From Procambarus clarkii (lineage: Eukaryota > Arthropoda > Malacostraca > Decapoda > Cambaridae): 64,000 nucleotides of DNA. The notes beneath the pieces were generated by a model. The model made no database searches. It saw nothing but the letters and a program-made list of their open reading frames with translations, and had not been told where the DNA came from. The position numbers were made by a program, and so were the translations under genes. The DNA lies in NCBI RefSeq assembly GCF_040958095.1, contig NC_091185.1, positions 14,998,666 to 15,062,665 on the forward strand, in the 5' to 3' direction. This document shows positions 55,884-64,000 of the stretch, one piece after another (positions within the stretch are counted from its first letter, which is position 1; each line of letters opens with the position of its first letter).

Positions 55884-57745
55884 CTACGCTCGTGGTGTCC
55901 CGTCTTCCCAGCACTCTTCGTCATATAATGCTTTGAAACTACTGACAGTCTTGGCCTCCACCACCTTCTCACCTAACTTGTTCCAACCATCTACCACTCT
56001 GTTTGTGAAAGTAAATTTTCTTATATTTCTTCGGCATCTGTGTTTAGCTAGTTTAAATCTATGACCTCTTGTTCTTAAAGTTCCAGATCTCAGGAAATCT
56101 TCCCTATCGATTTTATCAATTCCTGTTACTATTCTGTATGTAGTGATCATATCACCTCTTTTTCTTCTGTCTTCTAGTTTTGGCATATTTAATGCCTCTA
56201 ACCTCTCGTAGCTCTTGCCCTTCAGTTCTGGGAGCCACTTAGTAGCATGTCTTTGCACCTTTTCCAGTTTGTTGATGTGCTTCTTAAGATATGGGCACCA
56301 CACAACTGCTGCATATTCTAGCTTTGGCCTAACAAAAGTCGTGAACAATTTCTTTAGTATATCGCCATCCATGTATTTAAAAGCAATTCTGAAGTTAGAA
56401 AGCGTGGCATAGGCTCCTCGCACAATATTCTTTATGTGGTCTTCAGGTGATAGTTTTTTTTATCTAGAACCACCCCTATATCTCTTTCTTTATCAGAATT
56501 CTTTAAATTTTTCTCACATAATATATAGGTTGTGTGAGGTCTATGTTCTTCTATTCCATATTCCATAACATGGTATTTACACTTTAGCGCCCCGGGGTCG
56601 TAAATATACGACGGGTAAATTCCGGTATGTTTGTCCCAAGGTGCAGTAGCGTCGTAAATTTACGCGCGATTAAAAAATATTTGTATAAAATCCAATTCTT
56701 ATTCGATCGACTTGGGGATAGTATGAAAATGTTTGCCATTAAATTTTTGTTTTCTCTAATAGGCACATGACCTATTTGGGAGAACGGCATTGTATTGTAA
56801 CTTAGTGGAAAGACTATTGTATTGTTGACACGACGAGTGTAATAGCCCAATTCACACATTCTTGGTGTGGGCCGCGATCATGATTCTACATTTATATGCA
56901 TATGTCCGTGTAGGGAATTTAATTGCGATCACAGTGTTACCAAATTTAACGCTGTAGGACAAGTGTGGAGTTGACAACCCTGAAAAGAATAGAAACATTT
57001 CGTCGCTGTTTGGAGCTCACGGCTGGTGATCTATGTAGTTCTTTAGCTTTTTGTGTGATTTAACTCATGCTTTGGTGTCATATACACATGTTCTTATAGA
57101 TCATTCTATTGCGAACACATTGGTACAAAAATGAAATCTGTACATCAAAAATTAAGGTTAGGACAGCGAAAAGAGTTTGAACTTTTCTGTGTTGCCGCTC
57201 GGCCACCCGAAACGTCCAATTCACCTCGCGAAGGTCGAAGTCCAGTCCAGTCCAGTGCTGGAGAGCATGAAAGTGTTTATTAACATTATATTCCATTTGC
57301 CAAGTGGTGCTCCATATACTTATTTTGTCCAGGTAATCTTGAAGGGCATGACAATCATCTAAGTTTCTTATCCTTCCTATTATCTTAGCATCATCAGCAA
57401 ACATGTTCATATAATTCTGTATTCCAACTTGTAGATCATTTATGTAGACAATAAACATCACTGGTGCAAGAACTGAACCCTGTGGTACTCCACTTGTGAC
57501 ATTTCTCCAGTCCGATACATTGCCTCTGATCACTGCCCTCATTTTTCTATCAGTCAGAAAATTTTTCATCCATGTTAGAAGCTTACCTGTCACTCCTCTA
57601 ATATTTTCCAGTTTCCAGAACAATCTCTTATGTGGAACTCGGTCGAAAGCCTTTTTTAGGTCCAGATAGATGGAGTCAACCCAACTATCTCCTGTAATAT
57701 CTCTGTTGCTTGATAATAGAAACTGAGTAAATTCGATACACTTTC
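55884..57745 (-). pseudogene. reverse transcriptase relic E (split by a TIR insertion)
   Basis: The N-terminal piece (about 57745-57275) reads DLKKAFDRVPHKRLFWKLEN, GVPQGSVLAPVMFIVYINDL and MFADDAK, so the catalytic motif A and the FADD box are present. It is cut at NVNK by the insertion at 57270. The frame resumes at about 56575 (KCKYHVMEYG), shifts by one base in an A-rich run near 56455, and continues in 55884-56423 as RGAYATLSNFRIAFKYMDG through KLEKVQRHATKWLPELKG to the C-terminus (RVVDGWNKLGEKVVEA). The 5' end of the gene, including any endonuclease, is missing. Confidence 0.8.
56580..57270. mobile_element. 691-bp TIR element (non-autonomous DNA transposon, piggyBac-like?)
   Basis: The insert begins CACTTT (56580-56585) and ends AAAGTG (57265-57270), 6-base inverted ends. 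It is flanked by TTTA on both sides (56576-56579 and 57271-57274), a 4-base target-site duplication consistent with the surrounding RT sequence. Near the left end is the palindrome GTCGTAAATATACGAC. It has no coding sequence. Short CAC-type ends and a TTAA-like target suggest a piggyBac-derived miniature element, but the site is TTTA, not TTAA, so the class is uncertain. Confidence 0.65.
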
Positions 57746-57775
57746 GATGTGTATTGAATCACAAATTCGATGTAA

Positions 57776-59078
57776 GAAGCAATCTGTGTCTAGATATAAA
57801 CTGCACAATTCTAAAGATTGGCCTTGAACTTTTGTTGATGGTGATTGCAAACGCCAATCGAATTGGAAATTACATGAAAATTACAACATTACATATTGTT
57901 TGCATGAAATCTCCTGCAACAATATAAATGCGTTCCCAAATAGTCTGATGTTTCCACGTAAATCTTGCAATGATCGATGAAGAGTCTTGAGCGATTTTTT
58001 GTGGGCCATTGTGCATTCATCCCAAACAATAAGTTTACATTTGTGCAATACTTTTTCCATGCCGGATACTTTGGAAATGTTGGACATGGGAGTTTCTATA
58101 AATTGCATGTTCAATGGCAATTTCAAAGCCAAAGTAGCAGTTCTTCCACCTGGTAGCAATGTCGCAGCTATTCCAGACGATGCAAGAGCTAAGGTCATAC
58201 CATTTTGGGATCGAAATGCTGTCCGAATCAATCTAATTAGAAAGGTTTTACGGTTCCTCCTGGCGCATCTAAAAAGATTTCCCCAAACCCGTTATTGACA
58301 GTTTGAATTATTTGATTGTAAATGCCTTTTCGCTCAAGCGTTAGATTAGGAATATTTAATTGCACATACGATAACAGATCACCTGTGTTGTAATTTTGTT
58401 CACGACACAATTATACATCGAACGAAGCAGCAGCAGATCAATTCGGTGATGGCATTGCCAATGATTTAGAACTTTCTTCGCTGTTTCTAAGCACAAATCT
58501 TCAATCATTATCAACGCTTCTCTGTAGATTTCTGCTATGAAATCCATGTTCATATTTGAATTGTCCTTGCGTATTCAACAAATAATATCTTCAGCCATGT
58601 GCGATTTATATTTCTCCCATAACTCTGTTGGAGATGAAGGAGAGCAGGTGGTCAATATGATTGCAAACAATGCACGAATTTGATTTGGATGTGACATTAA
58701 TTGGACTCGTCATTAATGCATAAGTCACAGTGCCTATCGTTGTCCAATAAATTCAGAGGTTGACATGCACTACGGAAAGTGGCATGTGTTACGCCGTTGA
58801 CAAATCTCAATGGCTGGAAAGACGTTGGACCAGGCACATTTACCAATAGCATGCAAAGAAAGAAGCATTCATCTTGATTGGAATGCACCGTGTGTAGTCT
58901 GCCTATCGTAGTTTATTTGAATATGCCAGGTTGTCTGTCGTTTGCGTCGTTCATATGATTTTCTATTGGCATTCCATGTGTAATACGTAGGCACTTCCGA
59001 ATACAGCAGTGTTTTCACAAACGCGTCATTCTGACATAACATTAAGAAAGCAGTTAACGTTGCAGCCGGTGGATTCAT
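57776..59078 (-). pseudogene. Helitron helicase relic (main part)
   Basis: Minus-strand pieces in order: NPPAATLTAFLMLCQNDAF (58869-59078); QDECFFLCMLLVNVPGPTSF (58697-58888); MNMDFIAEIYREALIMIEDL (about 58356-58553); FLDAPGGT (Walker A region, about 58275) where the following GKT is lost and a stop appears; ALASSGIAATLLPGGRTA and LIVWDECTMAHKKSL (Walker B, 57881-58231). After DLRGNIRLFGNAFILL the sequence jumps to QGQSLELCSLYLDTDCFL (about 57780-57850), so roughly 290 residues seen in full-length Helitron proteins are deleted. PIF1-type DNA helicase, inactive here. Confidence 0.8.
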
Positions 59079-59499
59079 AGCTGTTGCACATTTGCAGCTG
59101 TAAAATAAACGTGCTGTCCATTTTCATGTTTTCAAAATAAAAACAAAAAATACTAACGAAATAAGTCAATTCAAATGCAGATCAATCGACACCGCTATAT
59201 TTCACCACTAATTGCATTGAAAAATAAGAACAGTTAAAAAAAACGATATGAAAAGCAATTAAAAAAGAAACAAATTAACTATACTCTCGAAATGAACGGT
59301 ATGGTAAACAACACAGCTCAATTACAACACAATGTCACACAAAATAATTAAATTAAATTGAAAATAAATCAAAATCTATGAAAATTCAATATATCAATGA
59401 AATCATAAACATTGAAATGGAATCGTAACATATTTTGTATATCGTTTGTTGCTCTTATGTGCAACAGATGACGCTGTTTTTCAAAAAACGCATGTTTTC

Positions 59500-59980
59500 A
59501 CCTGTTATAGGTGTGGCATCTATATAGTAGGTATATAAAAACACGCACGTATTCGAATGGAATGTTTTGTCAAAATTTCAAAGCAATCCGTGAAGAACGT
59601 TCAAAGATTATAGCTTGTGTTGCTCTTACGTCCTACAGATAGCGCTGTTTTAAAAAAAAAGCATGTTTTTTTCTGTCACAGGTGAAGCATGTATATAGTA
59701 GGTATATAAAAACACTTGCCTATTCAAATGTAATGTTGTGTCAAAATTTCAAAGCAATCGGTAAAGAGGTTTCGAAGATTTCCCTGATATGAAAAACACA
59801 CGGAAAACACAGCTTTTCAAAATAAGCATGTTTTTTCTCGCCACTTACAGGACATCTATATAGTATGTATATAAAAACCCGCTCGGATGCGAATGGAACG
59901 TTGTGTGAAGATTTCAAGGCAATCGGTGAAGAACTTACAGAGATTAGCGATTTTGAACAAACGAACATTTCCATTTTTTT
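59500..59980 (-). repeat. 5' subterminal repeats of Helitron copy 2
   Basis: Three diverged ~165-bp blocks with TATATAGTAGG or TATATAGTATG and ATAAAAACAC, collinear with those at 6960-7490. The frame at 59865-60428 crosses from here into the next element and is not a gene. Confidence 0.65.
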
Positions 59981-59987
59981 ATATAGA

Positions 59988-61480
59988 CTAGCTGTACCCG
60001 GCCAAGCGTTGCTGTGGCTCATGTGCGTTTCTGAGCCACAGCAACTTTCCCCTGTCTGCCAGTCCTCCGCACCATACCCCCTCCCACCTTCCCCCCATCC
60101 TCCCAACCATTCCTCACTCCCCCGTCCCTTCGTCCTTCCATCCATTTCCCACTTACCCATTCCGTCATCCTCCCCTCCATTTTCTCCCTCCTCCATCCCT
60201 ATGTGCTCCCCACCATCTCCCACTTCGCTATCCCCCTCGTCCTCCTTACCATTCACCCCCTCCTTTGTTCCCTCGTCCTCTGCACCATTCCCCACTCTTG
60301 TGTCCCCTTGTTCTTCCCATTATTCTCCATTCCTCTGTCCTCTCGTGCCCACCATCCTACACTCCCGTCCCCCTCGTCCTCCCCAACATTCCCCACTCCC
60401 TCATTCGATGCATTCCCAAATTATCTGATGTTACCATCAGGAAATTGGGAACATCAAATGATCTGATGTTCCTATCACTGACATATAATAAAATCAATTA
60501 ACTAACGAAATTATATACAATGACAAAATAAAAAATATACTATACTCATGAAATAAGTGGGTATGTGTGAGTTATTTACCATACATTATCAAATGTATGA
60601 TAAACAACAAAGCTCAATTCCAACACAATGTCACACAAAATAATTAAATCAAAATGAAAGTAAATCGAAATACATGTAAATTTAATTTGTCAATGCAATC
60701 GGAAACATTGGAATGGAATCGTAACATATTTAGTATAATGTGTATGGCTCTTACAAGCAACAGATGGCGATGTTTCTTAATTAAAATAAAAAGAGATTTT
60801 ACCTGTCACAAATGTAGACAGGTAAAAAATAACATACAAAATAATTAAATCAAAATTAAAATAAATCAAAATCTATGAAAATTCAATTTATCAATGCAAT
60901 CGGAAACATTGAAATGGAATTCATAACATATTTAATATATCGTGTGTATTTCTATTATGTGCAACAGATGGCGCTTTAAATTTTTTTTTGGTACCTGTCA
61001 CAGGTGTGGCATCTAAATAGTAGGTATATAACAACACGCGCATATTCGAATGGAACGTTGTGTCAGAATTTCAAAGCAATTGGCGAAGAACTTTCGGAGA
61101 TTAGAGCGTGTATTGTTCTTACGTCCAACAGATGGCACTGTTTTTCAAAAAAACATTTTTTTTCCAGTCACAGGTGAGGCATGTATGTAGTAGGTATATG
61201 AAAACACTCGCCTATTCCAATGCAACGTTGTGTGTAAATTTCAAAGGAATCGGTAAAGTGGTTTCGAAGAATTCTCTCACTTGAAAAACACAAAAAAACA
61301 CATCTGGATCAAAAAAGCACGTTTTTTCCCGTCACAAACGTGACATCAATATAATATGTATATATAAACCAGCTCGGATGCAAATGGAACTTTGTCTGAA
61401 AATTTCAAAGCAATCGGTGATGAACTTTCAGAGATTAGCGATTTTGAACAAACGAACATTTCCATTTTTATTTATAAAGA
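59988..61480 (-). mobile_element. non-autonomous Helitron (copy 3), directly joined to copy 2
   Basis: On the minus strand it begins at 61480 with TCTTTATAAATAAAAATGG, preceded by A, and ends CTAG at 59991-59988, immediately followed by the TC start of copy 2. It is about 1.5 kb with no helicase frame. The 5' part has three subterminal repeat blocks (about 61000-61450). The 3' part includes about 380 bases of pyrimidine-rich plus-strand sequence (60040-60420, CCTCC/TCCCC-like) before the GAGCCACAGCAACGC terminal motif. It probably moved using enzymes from other copies. Confidence 0.75.
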
Positions 61481-61879
61481 TTATAGACATCCTTATCACC
61501 AGGTGATTTTCATGGAATCAAATGTGAAATAAATTGTGTGATTACCCTGGAGTTGTTGGTGGTCGTAATAATATATTTTCTGTGAGACCTGTGAGAATAT
61601 ATTTTCTGTGAGAAATCATATTCTTATGATTTTATTGATGATGTTCACCCAGGAAACACATAACGTTTTTTAGACATTTTTAATTGGTACTAAAAGGTAC
61701 CGCTGTAACTATTTGTAAAAGTAGTCTTTTTAACGTTTATAATATGTAATTTTCATTAAAACAAATCTTAGAGCTTTTTTTCCAAACATACAAAGGAAGT
61801 TCTTTAACATTTAATACATTTATTTTAAATTGGGTACATTTTTTATGTGTGTATGTATGAGTGTGAGTGTGTGTGTGTA
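61481..61879. other. unassigned AT-rich DNA
   Basis: There is no gene or repeat that I can support. An ATATTTTCTGTGAGA phrase occurs twice near 61570-61613. A short (TG)n tract at about 61861-61878 leads into relic F. Confidence 0.5.
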
Positions 61880-62560
61880 CTCATCTATTTGTACTCACCT
61901 ATTTGTGCTTGTGGGGGTTGAGCTTTGGCTCTTTGGTCCCGCCTCTTAACTGTCAATCAACTGGTGTACAGATTCCTGAGCGTGCTGGGCTCTATCATAT
62001 CTACATTTGAAACTGTGTATGGAGTCAGCCTCCACCACATCACTTCCTAATGCATTCCATCCGTTAACTACTCTGACACTGAAAAAGATCCTTCTAACGT
62101 CCCTGTGGCTCATGTGGGTACTCAGTTTCCACATGTGTCCCCTTGTTCTCGTACCCCTAGTGCTGAATAGTTTATCCTTGTCTACCCGGTCTATTTCCCT
62201 GAGGATTTTGTAGGTAGTGATCATGTCTACTTTTACTCGTCTGTCTTCCAGTGTCGTAAGGTGAATTTCCCGCAGCCTTTCCTCGTAACTCATGCCTCTT
62301 AGTTCTGGGACTAATCTAGTGGCATATTTTTTAACTTTTTCCAGCTTCGTCTTGTGCTTGACAAGGTACGGGCTACATGCTTAGGCCGCATACTCCAGGA
62401 CTGGTCTTACATATGTGGTATGCAAGATTCTGAACGATTCCTTACACAGGTTTCTGAAGGCTGTTCTGATGTTAGCCAGCCTCGCATATGCCGCAGAATT
62501 CTTTTCATGTGGGCTTTAGGAGACAGGTTTGGTGTGATATCAACTCCTAGACCTTTCCGT
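61880..62560 (-). mobile_element. non-LTR retrotransposon relic F1 (3' fragment)
   Basis: A minus-strand 3' end of an abundant decapod non-LTR family. It carries the RT C-terminal segment (61946-62293: MSYEERLREIHLTTLEDRR, then RVVNGWNALGSDVVEADS) and an ACTCACCTATTTGT-repeat tail at its left edge beside a TG tract. Upstream RT sequence to about 62560 is frameshifted. It is the first of four consecutive same-direction fragments. Confidence 0.75.
61946..62293 (-). pseudogene. RT C-terminal fragment (F1)
   Basis: 115 codons ending in a stop after SVHQLIDS. The pattern LEDRRxKxDMITTYKIL and WNALGSDVVEADSIHSFK is the conserved C-terminal domain that follows the thumb in this RT group. No catalytic residues lie in it. 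Confidence 0.75.
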
Positions 62561-62574
62561 GTGTGTGTGTGTAC

Positions 62575-63258
62575 TCACCTAATTGTACTCACCTAATTGT
62601 GCTTGCGGGGGTTGAGCTCTGGCTCTTTGGTCCCGCCTCTCAACCGTCAATCAACTGGTGTACAGATTCCTGAGCCTATTGGGCTCTATCATATCTACAT
62701 TTGAAACTGTGTATGGAGTCAGCCTCCACCACATCACTTCCTAATGCATTCCATTTACTAACTACTCTGACACTGAAAAAGTTCTTTCTAACGTCTCTGT
62801 GGCTCATTTGGGTACTCAGCTTCCACCTGTGTCCCCTTGTTCGCGTCCCACCAGTGTTGAATAGTTCATCCTTGTTTACCCGATCGATTCCCCTGAGGAT
62901 TTTGTAGGTTGTGATCATGTCCCCCCTTACTCTTCTGTCTTCCAGTGTCGTGAGGTGCATTTCCCGCAGCCTTTCCTCATAACTCATGCCTCTTAGTTCT
63001 GGGACTAGTCTAGTAGCATACCTTTGGACTTTTTCCAGCTTCGTCTTGTGCTTGACAAGGTACGGGCTCCATGCTGGGGCCGCATACTCCAGGATTGGTC
63101 TTACATATGTGGTGTACAAGATTCTGAATGATTCCTTACACAGGTTCCTGAACGCCGTTCTGATGTTAGCCAGCCTCGCATATGCCGCAGACGTTATTCT
63201 CTTTATGTGGGCTTCAGGAGACAGGTTTGGTGTGATATCAACTCCTAGATCTTTCTAG
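62575..63258 (-). mobile_element. non-LTR retrotransposon relic F2 (3' fragment)
   Basis: Second copy of the same family and orientation, with tail ACTCACCTAATTGT repeated twice at its left edge next to GTGTGTGTGTGT. It is truncated on the right at the long (TG)n tract. It contains the best-preserved RT C-terminal frame of the four. Confidence 0.8.
62676..63119 (-). pseudogene. RT C-terminal fragment (F2)
   Basis: 147 codons beginning MYTTYVRPILEYAAPAWSPY, then KLEKVQRYATRLVPELRGMS and SVRVVSKWNALGSDVV. This covers the end of the RT thumb and the C-terminal domain. It aligns with F1 and with 55884-56423 in organisation, though the latter is a different family member. Confidence 0.8.
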
Positions 63259-63265
63259 GTGAAAG

Positions 63266-63366
<101 letters not shown>

Positions 63367-63369
63367 TGT

Positions 63370-63630
63370 ATCCTCACTTAATTGTACTCACCTAATTATG
63401 TTTGCAGGGGGTTGAGCTCTGGCTCTTTGGTCCCGCCTCTCAACTGTCAATCAACATATGTACAGATTCTTTAGCCTATTGGGCTCTATCATATCTACAT
63501 TTGAAACTGTGTATGGAGTCAGCTTCCACCACATCAATGCCTAATGCATTCCATATGTTAACTACTCTGACACTGAAAAACTTCTTTCTAACTTCCCTGT
63601 GGCTCATTTGGGTACTCAGTTTCAACCTGT
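63370..63630 (-). mobile_element. non-LTR retrotransposon relic F3 (short 3' fragment)
   Basis: About 260 bases with the same tail (ACTCACCTAATTATG), the TGGCTCTTTGGTCCCGCCTC block and the end of the C-terminal domain, cut where relic F4 begins at 63632. Minus orientation like its neighbours. Confidence 0.75.
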
Positions 63631-63631
63631 A

Positions 63632-64000
63632 CTCACGTAGTTTTATTCACCTAGTTGTGTTTGTGGGGGTTGAGCTCTGGGTCTTTAGTCCCGCCTCTCA
63701 ACTGTCAATCAACTGGTGTACCGATTCCTGAGCCTACTGGGCTCTGTCATATTAACATTTGAAACTGTGTATGGAATCAGCCTCCACCGCAACACTAATT
63801 AATGCATTCCATTTGTTAACTACCCTGACACTGAAAATATTCTTTCTAACGTCCCAGTGGCTCATCTGGGAACTAAGTTTCCATCCGTGTCCCCTTGTTC
63901 GTGTTCCACCCATGTTCCACAAGGGGACCTGTGTCCCTTTGTTCGCGTAACACCTCTGTTAAACAGTTCATCTTTATCTACTCTGTTAATCCCTTTGATA
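63632..64000 (-). mobile_element. non-LTR retrotransposon relic F4 (3' fragment, runs off window)
   Basis: Starts with a diverged tail (ACTCACGTAGTTTTATTCACC) and continues with the same C-terminal region to the window edge. A small internal duplication (GTGTCCCCTTGTTCG and GTGTCCCTTTGTTCG, 63887-63946) is present. It is the most diverged of the four copies. Confidence 0.7.

Larger units (their letters stand above)
55856..57769 (-). mobile_element. non-LTR retrotransposon relic E inserted in the Helitron
   Basis: The 5'-truncated element reads on the minus strand from 57769 to 55856. ATGTAA on the plus strand (TTACAT on minus) is present at both edges, 55850-55855 and 57770-57775, a 6-base target-site duplication. 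Removal restores the Helitron helicase frame. The 5' edge carries a small inverted structure (GATTCAATACAC, then GTGTATCGAAT). It is itself interrupted by a TIR element at 56580-57270. I recognise the sequence as a common decapod CR1/L2-like family, from memory. Confidence 0.8.
55659..59987 (-). mobile_element. Helitron (copy 2) with nested insertion
   Basis: On the minus strand the element starts at 59987 with TCTATATAAAAAAATGG and ends at 55659 with CTAG followed by T, the Helitron 3' rule (CTRR, then a host T). A 5-bp stem hairpin (GCCAC at 55671-55675 with GTGGC at 55684-55688) lies 8 bases inside the CTAG. The element contains 5' subterminal repeats, helicase relics and, inserted near the helicase C-terminus, a non-LTR element (55856-57769). 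Its left partner at 59988 is another Helitron. No Rep endonuclease domain is visible, so the copy could not move by itself. Confidence 0.85.

Noticed and set aside
59865..60428. 187-codon Pro/Ser-rich plus frame and the opposing 184-codon Gly/Glu-rich frame
   Set aside because: They span the joint of two Helitrons and a simple pyrimidine-rich tract. The composition comes from low-complexity DNA.

Overview
This is eukaryotic DNA, almost certainly from a decapod crustacean with a large, repeat-rich genome (a crayfish or relative is my best guess, not proven). The reasons are: split exons of a neurotransmitter-gated (Cys-loop) ion channel with AG acceptors and a poly(A) signal; several families of arthropod-type non-LTR retrotransposon relics, Helitrons and a tRNA-derived SINE that I recognise from decapod genomes; and no prokaryotic gene organisation. 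Most long open frames here are by-products of tandem repeats and are not genes.

Layout, left to right. 1-770: a Penelope-like retroelement relic made of a 450-bp near-perfect palindrome, a degenerate hammerhead-ribozyme-like fold and a (TA)n tract. 1621-1876: a duplicated ~115-bp segment. 1880-7631: a pile of truncated transposons: a plus-strand gag/endonuclease/RT relic, a minus-strand gag relic, a Helitron 5' end and a SINE head. 8214-41822: a giant 33-bp minisatellite of roughly 1,000 units, interrupted once by a non-LTR fragment (9356-10075) and carrying kilobase-scale tandem duplications. 42158-42840: a 27-bp minisatellite. 43620-51545: a 29-bp minisatellite of roughly 270 units. 51560-64000: further non-LTR relics, a three-level nested insertion (Helitron, then a non-LTR element, then a TIR element), two Helitrons joined end to end, and four same-direction retrotransposon tails around a (TG)n tract.

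The one host gene I can support lies on the minus strand: the 3' part of a Cys-loop ligand-gated ion channel subunit. One exon (53797-53913) encodes the first membrane helix. The next (43085-43456) encodes M2, M3 and a probable M4, then a stop, with AATAAA about 70 nt beyond. The two exons join in phase 0 across a 10.3-kb intron that is mostly 29-bp minisatellite. The exons for the extracellular domain are not in this window. Two further minisatellites start within a few hundred bases beyond the poly(A) signal, so the last exon is an island of unique sequence between tandem arrays.

I see no convincing new multi-gene system. The observations most worth following are the minisatellite-enclosed ion-channel gene, the hammerhead-like fold beside the palindrome, the recent 4,842-bp and 2,809-bp duplications inside the 33-bp array, the base-exact Helitron-Helitron junction, and the nested insertion with readable target-site duplications. 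Copy numbers and family names are estimates by eye and memory; no search or alignment was run.
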